A stretch of 64,000 bases of DNA from Ereboglobus sp. (GCA_029974595.1 JARKRC010000045.1:26001-90000), one strand, 5' to 3'; counted from the first letter of the stretch, positions 24,144 to 33,561 are shown. Notes: generated by a model from the sequence alone, not told the origin. Made by a program: numbers and translations.

Positions 24144-26273
24144 ATGATCCAACCGGCCACGAATTTCAAGGAGACCCTCACCGATGCGGAAATCGATTTT
24201 CGCCGCATGTGTGACAACTCCCCCATCTTCATCTGGATGTCCAACACCTCCGGTTCGTGGTTCTTTTTCAACAAGGCTTGGAGGGCCTACACCGGCCAGC
24301 AGGAACAGGAAAACACCACGCAATGGCTTGAAAAAATCCACCCCGAGGATCGCGAGCCCGTTGCCGCGCGTTTCAAAAAACATTTTGCCGCGCGCTCGCC
24401 CTACCGCGCCGAATACCGCCTCCGCCGCCACGACGGTGTGTATCGCTGGGTCGTCTCGCACGCCTCCCCCTACTACGACTCGCACAACCGCTTCGGCGGC
24501 TTCATCAGCGCGTGTTTCGATTTCAACGACCAGTATGAATTCGAAAACACCCTCGCCGCCCGCGCCCTCAAGCAAGCCGCGCTTGCCTCCTACAGCCGCT
24601 TCGCCCTGGAGCCCCGCAAGTTCAGTGATCTCACGCGCGAGGCCGTCAAAGTCGTCCTCCAGACCCTCCACGTTGATTGCGCCTACGTAGCCTCGCTCAA
24701 CCGCGACGATCTCACGCTCACCCTCGAAGCCTCCGCTTGCCGCCTCGGCCAAAAGCCCCCGCACAATCTCGGCACGATCAAACCCGGCGCGCTCTCCATC
24801 ACCCGCGCCATGCAGATGGCCGACGATCAGGACGACTTTTCCCTCGCAAAGCTCCTTGCCGCCAACGGCATTCGCTCTGCGCTCATGTGCCCCATCGGCG
24901 TCGGCAGGCAGCTCTACGGCTACCTCTTCGCCAACACCCGCACCGTCCGCACGTTCTCTCCCGAAGCCATCGATTTTATCCAGGGTCTCGCCAACATCCT
25001 CGGCACCGTACACCAGCGCGAACTCGCCGAAAGTGCCCTCGCGGAGAGCGAACAAAAACTCCTCCAGTCGCAAAAAGTCGAAGCCATCGGCCTGCTCGCG
25101 GGCGGCATTGCGCACGACTTCAACAACCTCCTCACGGCGATTCGCGGCTACACCGAGCTCATAAAGGAAAACATTGCCCGGCTTCCCGCCTCCGACACCT
25201 CCCAGACCCTCCGCGTTCACGCCACCGGCATCGAAAACACCGCCCTCCGCGCCACCAAGCTCGTGAGCCGGCTCCTCGCCTTCAGCCGCACCCAGGCCGC
25301 CGAGATCGAACGCATCGACCTCAACACCGTCGTTCTCGACCTGAAAGACCTCATCGCCGCGTTCCTCCGCAGCGGCATCCATCTCGGTGTCCAGCTCGGC
25401 TCCGAGCCTGTCAACGCCTGCGTTGACCGCAACCAGATTGAGCAGGTCATCCTTAACCTCGCCATCAACAGCCGCGACGCCATGCCCGACGGCGGACGCC
25501 TCACGATCAGTGTTTCTCCCCTACAAATCGCTTCCGGCGCGTACCCCGCGCTCGAGCCCGGCAACTACGCGCAAATCCAGGTCACGGACACCGGCACCGG
25601 CATCCCGCCCGAGGTGCAGCAAAAACTCTTCACTCCCTTCTTCACCACCAAGCCCAAAAACCGCGGCACCGGGCTCGGCCTCCCTACTTGCGCCAACATC
25701 GTCAAGAACGCGGGCGGCAAAATCAGCTTCGTCACCGCGCCCGGCAAAGGCACCGCCTTCACCATCCTTCTTCCCGATTTCCCCGCGGGACACGCCGCCG
25801 CCGGCCCCGACAGCTCCGTCGCGCCTTTCTTTCTCGAACCCGAACCCGCATCACCCTCCGGCGCGACCCAGCAGTTGCAAAACTCCGACGACGCCGAATT
25901 GCCTGCCGGCTCCGAAACCATCATCCTCGTCGAGGACGAGCCCGCCATCCGCGACGTCACCACCGCCATCCTCGAATCGCTTGGCTACACCGTGCACGCC
26001 TACGAATCCGGCGAAGCCCTCATCGCCCAATATGAATCCGGCGCGAACACCCCGTCCGACGCCAGGCTCCTCATCACCGACATCAACATGCCCGGCATCA
26101 GCGGACGCCATCTCGCCGAACGCATGCGCGCCCTGCACACCGGCCCTATGAGCGTCCTCTATATCTCCGGCTTCATCAGCGAAGCGATCCGGAAAAGCGG
26201 CGGACACTTCCTCGAAAAAGCCTTTACGCGCGATGAGCTCGCGAAAAAAGTGCGCGAGGCGCTCGACAACTGA
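24144..26273 (+). CDS. Hybrid sensor histidine kinase (PAS-GAF-HisKA-HATPase-REC)
   Basis: Soluble hybrid kinase of 709 residues without membrane helices. Domains: PAS/PAC (about 16-130, with WFFFNKAWRAYTG and YRLRRHDGVYRW), GAF (about 140-292), HisKA with phospho-acceptor His324 in LLAGGIAHDFNNLL, HATPase (N box NLAINSRDAMPDGG, G boxes DTGTGIPPE and GTGLGL), a Pro/Ala linker, and a C-terminal receiver with Asp646 in LLITDINMPG. It senses a cytoplasmic signal and passes phosphate internally or to an unlinked partner. No response regulator or Hpt gene adjoins. It ends 18 bases before the NERD gene. Confidence 0.9.
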   Translation: MIQPATNFKETLTDAEIDFRRMCDNSPIFIWMSNTSGSWFFFNKAWRAYTGQQEQENTTQWLEKIHPEDREPVAARFKKHFAARSPYRAEYRLRRHDGVYRWVVSHASPYYDSHNRFGGFISACFDFNDQYEFENTLAARALKQAALASYSRFALEPRKFSDLTREAVKVVLQTLHVDCAYVASLNRDDLTLTLEASACRLGQKPPHNLGTIKPGALSITRAMQMADDQDDFSLAKLLAANGIRSALMCPIGVGRQLYGYLFANTRTVRTFSPEAIDFIQGLANILGTVHQRELAESALAESEQKLLQSQKVEAIGLLAGGIAHDFNNLLTAIRGYTELIKENIARLPASDTSQTLRVHATGIENTALRATKLVSRLLAFSRTQAAEIERIDLNTVVLDLKDLIAAFLRSGIHLGVQLGSEPVNACVDRNQIEQVILNLAINSRDAMPDGGRLTISVSPLQIASGAYPALEPGNYAQIQVTDTGTGIPPEVQQKLFTPFFTTKPKNRGTGLGLPTCANIVKNAGGKISFVTAPGKGTAFTILLPDFPAGHAAAGPDSSVAPFFLEPEPASPSGATQQLQNSDDAELPAGSETIILVEDEPAIRDVTTAILESLGYTVHAYESGEALIAQYESGANTPSDARLLITDINMPGISGRHLAERMRALHTGPMSVLYISGFISEAIRKSGGHFLEKAFTRDELAKKVREALDN

Positions 26274-26291
26274 TCCCTGCGCGCCGTCACA

Positions 26292-27206
26292 ATGAACGAC
26301 ACCCTCTTCACGTCTCTCATATTTTACATTTGTGCCATTGCCTACGTCCTGTGCTTGGCCGTCTGGCGCTGGCGCGAAAACCGGAACAACGAACGCATAT
26401 CGCCCGGCTTCAAACTCCTTCGCGGCCCTGGCGAATCGCTCCGGCAGCGAATCGCCGCCATCGACGACAAGCTCTTCTCGCAGCTTTACGGTCTATTGAT
26501 GGTTCCCATCCTGCTGCTCATGGTGCTTTTTCATGCGCTGTTCGCCCCTGGTCTCTTTTCGGGCAAAACTGCACCCGATTCTTTAATCAACAACCCAATG
26601 GTGTGGGGGCTGCCGTTCATATTCGCGTGTGTGATCTGGTCGACAATCAGGATCCTCCGCCTCCTCTCCAAACGCCGCAACCTCTACCTCGGCTATTTCG
26701 GCGAACGCGTCGTGAGCGAAAGCATCGACACCCTGCGGACGAAAGGCGCACACATCTTTCACGACGTTCCCCTGCGGGGCCGCGCCGGCGCCGTGAACAT
26801 CGACCACGTCATCGTTTCTCCCGGCGGCATCTTTGCCGTCGAAACAAAAACCCGTCGCAAAGGCCGCGTCCGCGAAGGCCGCGCCGACGGCAAGATCATC
26901 TATGACGGCGCGCAGCTTGCCTACCCGTGGGGCGAGGACACCCACGGGATTTCCCAAGCCATGTACAACGCGCTCTGGCTGGACAAAAACATCGACAAAA
27001 CCGCGTTCCCCAACGTGACCGTCCAGCCCATCCTCACCTTTCCCGGCTGGCGCATTGAGCAAACCGCCTCCGAAAGCACTGTCCGCGTCCTCACCCCCGC
27101 GCAAATCCCGCTGTATCTCGACACGCTTCCGCCCGTGCTCAGCGCCGGCCAGATCAAGCACATCGCGCAGCAGCTCGAAGCCCTTTGCCGCGACGTGGAG
27201 TTTTAA
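26292..27206 (+). CDS. Membrane-anchored NERD (nuclease-related) domain protein
   Basis: A 304-residue protein with an N-terminal helix (about 6-25), two more helices (about 66-90 and 103-120), then a cytoplasmic NERD domain. The NERD core is visible as GYFGERVVSESIDTLRTKG...VNIDHVIVSPGGIFAVETKTRRKGRV, with the D...ExK nuclease-fold residues (IDH, VETKT). NERD proteins are thought to act on nucleic acids, but most are uncharacterised. The host sequence stops at 27206, and cassette 2 begins ten bases later. Confidence 0.8.
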   Translation: MNDTLFTSLIFYICAIAYVLCLAVWRWRENRNNERISPGFKLLRGPGESLRQRIAAIDDKLFSQLYGLLMVPILLLMVLFHALFAPGLFSGKTAPDSLINNPMVWGLPFIFACVIWSTIRILRLLSKRRNLYLGYFGERVVSESIDTLRTKGAHIFHDVPLRGRAGAVNIDHVIVSPGGIFAVETKTRRKGRVREGRADGKIIYDGAQLAYPWGEDTHGISQAMYNALWLDKNIDKTAFPNVTVQPILTFPGWRIEQTASESTVRVLTPAQIPLYLDTLPPVLSAGQIKHIAQQLEALCRDVEF

Positions 27207-27216
27207 TGGATTAAGA

Positions 27217-27614
27217 TTTAAGATTAAGTTTAAGATGAAGCACTCGGCGGACGAAACCTTTGAGAAACTCGACGTGTGGAAACGCAGTCATGCGCTGAGT
27301 ATCGAAATATACCGGCTGCTTGAAAAATGCAAAGATTGGGGATTCCGGGATCAGGTGACACGGGCGGCAAATAGCATATCTGACAATATTGCGGAAGGGG
27401 CGGAACGTCCCGGTAAGGCTGAATACCGCGCATTTATAGGATACGCCAAGGGATCGGCGGGCGAAACACGCTCCCAGTTGTTGCGGGCAAAAGCCCTTTG
27501 CTATATATCGGCAGTGGACGCGGATCGGCTGGTCTCAGAACTTATCGAGATTTCCCGGATGTTACGAGGCCTCTACAAGAGCATGGAGTAGCCCCCCTTA
27601 ATCTTAATCTTAAA
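27217..27614 (+). mobile_element. Inverted-repeat-bounded cassette 2 (four-helix-bundle gene)
   Basis: The left arm 27217-27235 and right arm 27596-27614 are inverted copies (17 of 19 bases) made of TTTAAGATTAAG units, with the repeat character extending a few bases further outward on the left. They enclose the gene 27235-27591. The element starts ten bases after the NERD stop and ends nine bases before the sufE GTG. Its arms differ in sequence from those of cassettes 1 and 3, so the cassettes share layout rather than ends. Confidence 0.65.
27235..27591 (+). CDS. Four-helix-bundle (S23-type) protein
   Basis: A 118-residue helical protein with the canonical family start FEKLDVWKRSHALSIEIYRLLEK and core RDQVTRAANSISDNIAEGAERPGKAEYRAFIGYAKGSAGETRSQL. 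This is the classical S23 version, more typical than the copy in the arn operon. The ATG at 27235 lies at the inner end of the left repeat arm and has no Shine-Dalgarno. Open frame upstream belongs to a shadow of the NERD gene. Function unknown. Confidence 0.88.
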   Translation: MKHSADETFEKLDVWKRSHALSIEIYRLLEKCKDWGFRDQVTRAANSISDNIAEGAERPGKAEYRAFIGYAKGSAGETRSQLLRAKALCYISAVDADRLVSELIEISRMLRGLYKSME

Positions 27615-27623
27615 CTTCCCCTC

Positions 27624-28037
27624 GTGACGCTTGCCGAAAAACAACAACGCCTTATCGACGACCTCCTCGTCATTCCCGACTCGCAGGAACGCCTTGCCAT
27701 CGTCGTTGCCCGCAAAAACCACCTCGCCCCGCTCGCCTCCTCCGACCGCACCGACGCCAACCGCGTCCCCGGCTGCGTTTCCACTGTCTGGCTCACCGGT
27801 AGCCCCGATCCTGACACGGGTCGCCTCCGGCTCCGGATCGACGCCGAGTCCCCGCTTGTCAAAGGTCTCGTCTCGCTCCTCTGCGAACTCTACGACGACA
27901 CAGTCCCCGCCGCCGCCGCGACCTTCGAGTCCGGGCTTCTCGAAAAACTGAACATCGCTCGAAACCTGAGCCCCACGCGCCGCAACGGCCTCGTTGCCGT
28001 GCAAGCGCGCATCCGCGCCATCGCATCCGCGCTCTGA
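27624..28037 (+). CDS. sufE: SufE family Fe-S assembly protein
   Basis: Accepts sulfur from the cysteine desulfurase SufS and passes it to the scaffold. The 137-residue product has TLAEKQQRLIDDLLVIPDSQERLAIVV, the cysteine loop RVPGCVSTVWL with the acceptor Cys, and SPLVKGLVSLLCELYDD...LEKLNI, matching SufE. The GTG at 27624 is chosen since it begins the conserved helix and follows cassette 2 directly. Upstream in-frame codons belong to the cassette. No other suf genes are near. Confidence 0.9.
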   Translation: MTLAEKQQRLIDDLLVIPDSQERLAIVVARKNHLAPLASSDRTDANRVPGCVSTVWLTGSPDPDTGRLRLRIDAESPLVKGLVSLLCELYDDTVPAAAATFESGLLEKLNIARNLSPTRRNGLVAVQARIRAIASAL

Positions 28038-28040
28038 CTG

Positions 28041-28072
28041 ATTCCGCAGTCCGCGTTCCACATTCCGCATTG
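28041..28072 (+). repeat. ATTCCGC-type low-complexity repeat between sufE and tatD
   Basis: Four degenerate ATTCCGC units related to 19633-19665 and 59248-59331. The repeat fills the whole 32-base gap between the two genes and runs into the tatD start codon. Confidence 0.6.
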
Positions 28073-28918
28073 CTCTACGACGCTCACAACCATCTGCAAG
28101 ATCCCGCACTCGCGCCGCACCTCGACGAGATTGCCGCCGCCTATGCCGAAATCGGCTTAAAACGCGCCGTCGTCAACGGCACCTGCGAAGCCGACTGGCC
28201 GGATGTTACGGCGCTTGCCCGCCGTTACGATTTTGTCCTGCCCAGCTACGGCCTGCACCCGTGGGATGCCGGCAACCGCAGCCCTGCTTGGTTCGATACC
28301 CTGCGTTCGACGCTCGACGCCAACCCCGACGCGTCCGTCGGGGAAATCGGCTTGGATCGCTGGATACTCGACCGCGCCCGCCCTGACGACCCGCAGCTCG
28401 CCGGACTCCGCCGCGCCCCGCTTCCCGAGCAAATCGAAGTCTTCCGAGCGCAACTTGCCCTCGCTGCAGAGCGCAATCTCGCCGCCAGCATTCATTGCCT
28501 GGATGCTTTCGGTGCGCTCCTCGAAGTGCTCGAAACCACGCCGCTTCCGAAGCGCGGATTTTTGCTCCACGCCTACAGCGGCCCCACCGAAATGCTCCCG
28601 CAGTTCATCAAGCTGGGCGCGTATTTCTCATTCAACGGTTCCTTTCTTTCCGCGCATCACGCCCGCCACCGTGACGTCTTCCGCCAAATCCCGCTGGACC
28701 GCCTCCTCATCGAAACCGACGCCCCTGCCATGTCCCCGCCCGCCGGGTACCGCACGCACGCTTTTGCCCCGCCCGATGAAAAACTAAACCACCCGGCAAA
28801 CATCGCTGCGGCTTATGCCCCCATTGCCTCAATGCATGGGGTGCCGGATGGAACGCTTGCCGATTCCGCCCTCGCCAGTATCAGGCGGCTTTGGGACGGC
28901 GCAGCGGATCGGAGGTAA
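28070..28918 (+). CDS. tatD: TatD family hydrolase
   Basis: Metal-dependent hydrolase of 282 residues with the metal ligands His-x-His in YDAHNHLQD, Glu in VGEIGLDRW, His in SIHCLDAFG, His in LLHAYSG, and Asp in LIETDAPAMSPP. TatD enzymes act as 3'-5' exonucleases or D-aminoacyl-tRNA deacylases. The frame begins with TTG at 28070, and no ATG precedes the conserved YDAHNHLQD, so an unusual start is likely. That codon is formed by the end of the preceding repeat. It follows sufE in the same direction and is probably co-transcribed. Confidence 0.85.
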   Translation: MLYDAHNHLQDPALAPHLDEIAAAYAEIGLKRAVVNGTCEADWPDVTALARRYDFVLPSYGLHPWDAGNRSPAWFDTLRSTLDANPDASVGEIGLDRWILDRARPDDPQLAGLRRAPLPEQIEVFRAQLALAAERNLAASIHCLDAFGALLEVLETTPLPKRGFLLHAYSGPTEMLPQFIKLGAYFSFNGSFLSAHHARHRDVFRQIPLDRLLIETDAPAMSPPAGYRTHAFAPPDEKLNHPANIAAAYAPIASMHGVPDGTLADSALASIRRLWDGAADRR

Positions 28919-29101
28919 ACAAAGATCTTGGAGGTCTCCATCTGGCGCATGTCATTAAACGTCCTTTCTCCGAGATTGATGATTGGTGTAGACCAATAAC
29001 AAGCTTGATTCTCGAAAGAGTTGTGCGGAGTTGGGTGGGGTTTGCCTCGCAAATTGTTCCTTATTGCGTAATGCGAGTTAAGTGATACTGAAAAATTGTG
29101 T
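28919..29101. other. AT-richer intergenic boundary
   Basis: These 183 bases between tatD and the GT2 gene contain no supportable gene. Base composition falls visibly compared with upstream sequence, marking the left edge of the glycan region. A promoter for the GT2 gene presumably lies here, but I could not place it with confidence. Confidence 0.5.
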
Positions 29102-30028
29102 ATGAAAATTTCCATTGTTATTCCAGTTTTCAACGAATCAGCGGGTATTGAATTATTGCTGCGGCGCTTGCAGGATGTTACGGTCGGGTTATCCGAGCAT
29201 GAATGGGAAATCGTATTCGTTGACGATGGCAGCGCGGATGACACGGCCAGTGCCATCATGCAGCACCGCCGGTTGTTTCATGGGGAAATGAGGGTGGTGG
29301 AGTTTTCGCGCAATTTCGGACATCAGCCTGCATTGTTGGCGGGATTGCAGCAAGCAGACAGCGATGTAATTTTTTGCATAGATGCTGATTTGCAAGATCC
29401 GCCTGAGCTGTTCGGAGCCATGCTCGAAAAATATGCCGAGGGGTTTGATGTGGTCTATGCGGTTCGCAAAACACGGGTCGAGTCATGGCCAAAACGCTGT
29501 GCTTACAAGTTGTTTTATCGGCTGATGAGATGGATGACGGATGTGCCAGTGGCAGTGGATGCAGGCGATTTTGGATTGGTGACGCGGCGTGTGGCGCAGA
29601 TCATGACAGGTGGGGCGGATAAGGATTTGTTCTTACGCGGTCTTCGTGGCTGGAGTGGTTTCCGCCAGACGGGCTTGGAATATGAACGGCCTGGACGTGC
29701 TGCTGGCGAAACGAAGTATTCTTTTTCGAAATTGCTGAAATTAGCTGCGAGCGGCTGGCTGGGTTTTTCTTCCATGCCCTTGCGTTTCGCCACAGCGATG
29801 GGAATATTATCAGTATGCTTGTGCGCGGGCTACGGCACTTATGTGCTGGCACAAAAGCTTTGGGGAGAGGCCCCTCCTCCCGGTTGGACTTCGCTGACAT
29901 TAATCGTATTATTTATCGGCGGCGTGCAATTATTATCCATCGGGATTTTGGGAGAATACATTGGCCGTATATACAAACAGCTGCAGCCGCGTCCACTATT
30001 CATTATTAAAGAAATCCGGCAGTTATAG
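29102..30028 (+). CDS. GT2 polyprenyl-phosphate glycosyltransferase (DPM1/GtrB-like)
   Basis: Transfers a sugar from a nucleotide donor to polyprenyl phosphate at the inner membrane. The 308-residue product has the GT-A domain with ISIVIPVFNESAGIELLLRRL, FVDDGSADDT, FSRNFGHQPALLAGL and DADLQDPPELF, and two C-terminal helices (about 232-255 and 268-290) followed by GEYIGRIYKQLQPRP. The sugar cannot be inferred. Base composition is lower in GC than neighbours, consistent with acquired DNA. It is convergent with the YfhO-like gene and transcribed alone. Confidence 0.88.
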   Translation: MKISIVIPVFNESAGIELLLRRLQDVTVGLSEHEWEIVFVDDGSADDTASAIMQHRRLFHGEMRVVEFSRNFGHQPALLAGLQQADSDVIFCIDADLQDPPELFGAMLEKYAEGFDVVYAVRKTRVESWPKRCAYKLFYRLMRWMTDVPVAVDAGDFGLVTRRVAQIMTGGADKDLFLRGLRGWSGFRQTGLEYERPGRAAGETKYSFSKLLKLAASGWLGFSSMPLRFATAMGILSVCLCAGYGTYVLAQKLWGEAPPPGWTSLTLIVLFIGGVQLLSIGILGEYIGRIYKQLQPRPLFIIKEIRQL

Positions 30029-30142
30029 CTACTGGTGGGGAACCAAAAATCGAAGGAAAGTGCCATTCGTCCGGGTTGAGCCTGGGCATTTTGCATAATG
30101 CTTGGCCGAAGTTCTGTTGATATGCGCAGCTCGATGCAATTT

Positions 30143-32608
30143 CTATTGCGCCGGCTGGCGACGGCATCCGATACAAAGTGCGCCCGCCAGAAGCAACCCA
30201 GCTAGCGAGATCGATAAATATAGACTGAAATTCACCGGCCAATAATCAAAGCGCACTGTATGTTCGCCGGGAGGGATGAATATGCCCCGAAACATGTAAT
30301 TCGTCCGGTGTATCGGGACTTCTTTTCCGTCGATGGTCGCGCGCCAGCCGGGATACCAAGTGTCGTTGATTGCCAGCAGTTGCGATCGGACGCCACCACT
30401 TATTTGAAATTCAAGATGATTGGTTGTTTCACTCACGAGACCCAACACGCCGCGTGCGGCGTTGGCTGTTTTTGTCTCCGTCGGTGTTGCAGGCAGCTGG
30501 GCTACGGCAACACGGCCTTTGGCTAAGGCTGCCGACTCAACGGCGGGACACTGCTGAAGCTGCGCATTGGGCGTGATGACTACATGACGCAATGCCTCTT
30601 CATTATCGGCGACTGGCTGCCATTGTGAGTAAAGCATAAAACGCGGAATCGCGGTAACCCGGTTGTTGAGAAACAAGCGTCTGTCCGCGCCTCCCCATAA
30701 AACTTGCGGCCACGGTTGTCCGCCAACCTCCCACCGCACACTGGCGGCATCAAGGAGGTTATTTCGGACTGTTTGGCTTTGTGTGGCGATGAGATTAATC
30801 CATTTTCTGAAAGCCATTGTTTTGAAGCCATTTTGGCATAATACATCCAGATTGTGGTTGGGATACCATGCGCTATTGACGCCTGCCTCGATGGCCCATT
30901 CGTAAATATCAGGACGCCGATCGCCATACAAGAATTGATGTACGTCATTATACCAAGAGAAGGCGCGATATCGACTATCAGTCGCCAGTTTGGTTATGGC
31001 AGGAATACGGTCGTAAATATTGATCGGACCGGTGGTTAAAGCGGGCCGCGAAACCAGCAACAGGTTTAGAAACATCAGCATCACTGCTGTCATCGACGCA
31101 TTTTTATTATTAGACTTGGACATCAAGGTCCACAGTAGCCATCCGAAAGCCAATAACAGAAAAGCACCTGCCCATGCGAGGTTTGGCAGTACAGCTGCGA
31201 GCTCGGTGTCGGGAATTGGCTCGTTAAAGCCAAAAAGCATGGGCATTAGCGACGGGCGGGCTAGGCAGGCTACGGCCAGCAAAGTCAATAGCATGACTGC
31301 GGTAGCTTCGATCCATAGTGTAATAATGATACGCCGTGCCAGCGGACGGGGTGCATTCAAAATATAACTTACACCTGCGCCGATAAGCAGGATTTCGCCG
31401 GTGATTACTAGTAGCAGGAACTTTGAGGCAAAGCGCAGTTTCTGCATCATCGGCACGTAGTCCCGCAACCATGGGTAAAGCGGCGTATTGCTTCCCATGG
31501 CGACCAGCAATGCGAAGACGAACAATACCGATCCCCATAGTATGAGCAGTTTTCCCGTTCGGTCGCGTTCCCTCCAAGGTTGGAGAAAGGCGAACGGCAT
31601 GGCCAGCAATGCCAGCGCTCCAGTGTAAAACGAACCCAGACTGAACTCAAACATACCAGGCGTCCAAAAAGCCTGGGGATAACCAGATCGTCCGCCGATC
31701 ATTGGAAACACCGCTTTCAACAGTGATACCACCGATAGCGAACCCATATTAATACGGCTGTCAAAAGCATCTACGCCGCCGCGTTCGGTAAATGGTAAGA
31801 ACTGCCAAAACAAGGCCAAAGGCGGCATCACAATCAGAATTGCAATTATGCCAGCTGCGCCAGCGAACAGTGCTAACGACCATAGCATCCGCCAACTTCG
31901 GGCCGTGAGTGCAGCAAACACGATGAACAAGCCGTAGGCGATTAAGGGATAGGCAAAAAACTCATGATATTGAAATGAATAATGCAGAGCAAATGCTCCT
32001 GACATGGCCGCTATCCAGCCTCGCCGCTGCCAGAGGGATGTCAGCAAGCTGTCACGGCTATCAAGTTCAAGATGAAAGCATCGTGCCAAAATGCCGAGGT
32101 TGAGAAAAATCCAAATCAAGGCGAAGGGGCAAAGGATGAACTCCATTTGTGCTGTGGTAAACGTGCCAAACATCACTGCAATCGTTGCCACCAATGCGGC
32201 TGTCCTCTCGAGCTTCATCTGCCGTGCGAAAAAATACGCAGCCAGTCCCATTAGCCAAAGGTTGAAGAGAAAAAATATATTAATTGCCCATCCTGCTGGT
32301 AAAAATCCGAAGACTGCTGATAGCGGATAGAGAAACATATTAAAGTTCTCCAGAAATGGTGAACCGGTTCCGAGTGTGTTCCAAAGCGGAAAACTGCCGT
32401 CTGCAATCACTTGCCAGCCAAACTGGACAGGTTTTACAATGAGAAAGTAGCCGTCACGTAGCAAAAAGGTCTTTCCTCCGAAAAACAGATCACCAAGGAA
32501 CACCAGTGTCAGTAGAAATAGCAAAACACAGGGGTGTGCCGCGATTCGCAAAAAAAACGGCTGTGGCATTGCCGATGCGTTTTTCTGAAGGTCAGGGAGG
32601 GATTTCAT
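30143..32608 (-). CDS. YfhO-family membrane protein (putative GT-C glycosyltransferase)
   Basis: A large integral membrane protein of 821 residues with about a dozen helices in the first 520 residues and a periplasmic domain near the C-terminus before a final helix. YfhO relatives (GT-C fold) decorate teichoic acids or other glycans using polyprenyl-phosphate sugars. Supporting features are the early loop FFGGKTFLLRDGYFLIVKPVQFGWQVIADGSFPLWNTLGTGSPFL and the late LAINDTWYPGWRATIDGKEVPIHRTNYMFRGIFIPPGEHTVRFDYWP, which is the family C-terminal signature. Its start overlaps the methyltransferase stop by four bases. Confidence 0.82.
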   Translation of the reverse strand: MKSLPDLQKNASAMPQPFFLRIAAHPCVLLFLLTLVFLGDLFFGGKTFLLRDGYFLIVKPVQFGWQVIADGSFPLWNTLGTGSPFLENFNMFLYPLSAVFGFLPAGWAINIFFLFNLWLMGLAAYFFARQMKLERTAALVATIAVMFGTFTTAQMEFILCPFALIWIFLNLGILARCFHLELDSRDSLLTSLWQRRGWIAAMSGAFALHYSFQYHEFFAYPLIAYGLFIVFAALTARSWRMLWSLALFAGAAGIIAILIVMPPLALFWQFLPFTERGGVDAFDSRINMGSLSVVSLLKAVFPMIGGRSGYPQAFWTPGMFEFSLGSFYTGALALLAMPFAFLQPWRERDRTGKLLILWGSVLFVFALLVAMGSNTPLYPWLRDYVPMMQKLRFASKFLLLVITGEILLIGAGVSYILNAPRPLARRIIITLWIEATAVMLLTLLAVACLARPSLMPMLFGFNEPIPDTELAAVLPNLAWAGAFLLLAFGWLLWTLMSKSNNKNASMTAVMLMFLNLLLVSRPALTTGPINIYDRIPAITKLATDSRYRAFSWYNDVHQFLYGDRRPDIYEWAIEAGVNSAWYPNHNLDVLCQNGFKTMAFRKWINLIATQSQTVRNNLLDAASVRWEVGGQPWPQVLWGGADRRLFLNNRVTAIPRFMLYSQWQPVADNEEALRHVVITPNAQLQQCPAVESAALAKGRVAVAQLPATPTETKTANAARGVLGLVSETTNHLEFQISGGVRSQLLAINDTWYPGWRATIDGKEVPIHRTNYMFRGIFIPPGEHTVRFDYWPVNFSLYLSISLAGLLLAGALCIGCRRQPAQ

Positions 32609-33363
32609 AGTTGTTTTTCGGAGGTGGGAAAACAGATGTCAAAAATCAACGATGTGCCAGGCAGGAGGTCGGGGAAAAGAAAATACTCCGCGTAAAAAAA
32701 TAATCCGAGCATGTGATGCAGGCTGATCGCAATGCGTCTGTGCGGTGGATTGATCTTTGCTGCGCGTCCTCCTTTGAGAAGTAATGACAGTCGTGCCGGA
32801 AGCCACAGCGAATGAAAAAAATAGGTTATCTTCCTAGGGCAACCTCCGGCATCCATCACAAGTTTTTTTACAGAATTTCGATCATAGCGCCGATAGTGCC
32901 CGTTAAGCTCATCCCAGTTAGAGAACAATTCCATCCGGGCAGGGACAGTAGCCACGATACATTTTACATTTGGGAAATCTTGGCACAGTTGTTTTAAAAA
33001 ATTTTCTGGAGTGGGGAGATGTTCAAGCACATCCAACAGCAACAGTGTATCGTATGTGATCCGTTCTTCATGAGGCAAGCTAGCGGCATCTATGCCAGTC
33101 CGTACATGTTCCCTGACCGCTGACCGCGGGACAATATTCGCGATGTCGACACCTTTAACCGCAAAACCGCGCTTGCGCAAATACTCTACCACAATCCCCT
33201 TTCCGCAGCCTACTTCCAATATCCGCCCGGACAGGCATCCGCGCCTCTTCAGGGTATTTGCAATGATTTTATTGCGAGCACACGTCCAATAATGATTTTG
33301 CACACCCTCTGGATATATGGCATCGAATTGGTGTTCGCCAAACTCTGTTGCGGTTTTTTTCAT
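32605..33363 (-). CDS. Class I SAM-dependent methyltransferase
   Basis: A 252-residue protein with a Rossmann-like SAM-binding domain: motif I GRILEVGCGKGIVVEYL, acidic motif II KGVDIAN, motif post-I TLLLLDVLEHLPTPENFL. These resemble Methyltransf_11/23 enzymes of glycan or lipid loci. It begins at the ATG 33363; a TTG four codons upstream is possible. The four-base overlap with the YfhO-like gene implies joint translation. Substrate unknown. Base composition is AT-rich relative to the window. Confidence 0.82.
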   Translation of the reverse strand: MKKTATEFGEHQFDAIYPEGVQNHYWTCARNKIIANTLKRRGCLSGRILEVGCGKGIVVEYLRKRGFAVKGVDIANIVPRSAVREHVRTGIDAASLPHEERITYDTLLLLDVLEHLPTPENFLKQLCQDFPNVKCIVATVPARMELFSNWDELNGHYRRYDRNSVKKLVMDAGGCPRKITYFFHSLWLPARLSLLLKGGRAAKINPPHRRIAISLHHMLGLFFYAEYFLFPDLLPGTSLIFDICFPTSEKQL

Positions 33364-33561
33364 GTTGTGTCTCAAAATTAATTTTTTTGCATAGCAACGC
33401 GTTTCGACTTATGATTATCGTTGTCGAGTAAACTATATATATTCCTATCCATAAATTTAAAACATCTATAAAGATGTCATCCGATGGCAGATGACGAGTT
33501 GCTTTATGTCGGATAGGCATCAGTAATCTTCGTTAGAAGGTTCGAATGATAGTGAGAATTT
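33364..33561. other. AT-rich intergenic spacer inside the glycan region
   Basis: 198 bases with no credible ORF and the lowest GC seen in the window (runs such as ACTATATATATTCC). It probably holds the promoter of the methyltransferase-YfhO pair on the minus strand. It separates that AT-rich pair from the higher-GC GT39-DprE group, so the region may be a composite of two acquisitions. Confidence 0.5.

Noticed and set aside
26292..28037. NERD gene, cassette and sufE considered as a defence island
   Set aside because: Apart from the NERD domain and the four-helix-bundle protein nothing indicates defence: no restriction, toxin, reverse transcriptase or CRISPR component, and sufE and tatD are housekeeping genes.
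33520..33560. GGTTCGAAT string resembling a tRNA T-arm
   Set aside because: No acceptor, D or anticodon stems can be built around it. It is an AT-rich spacer.
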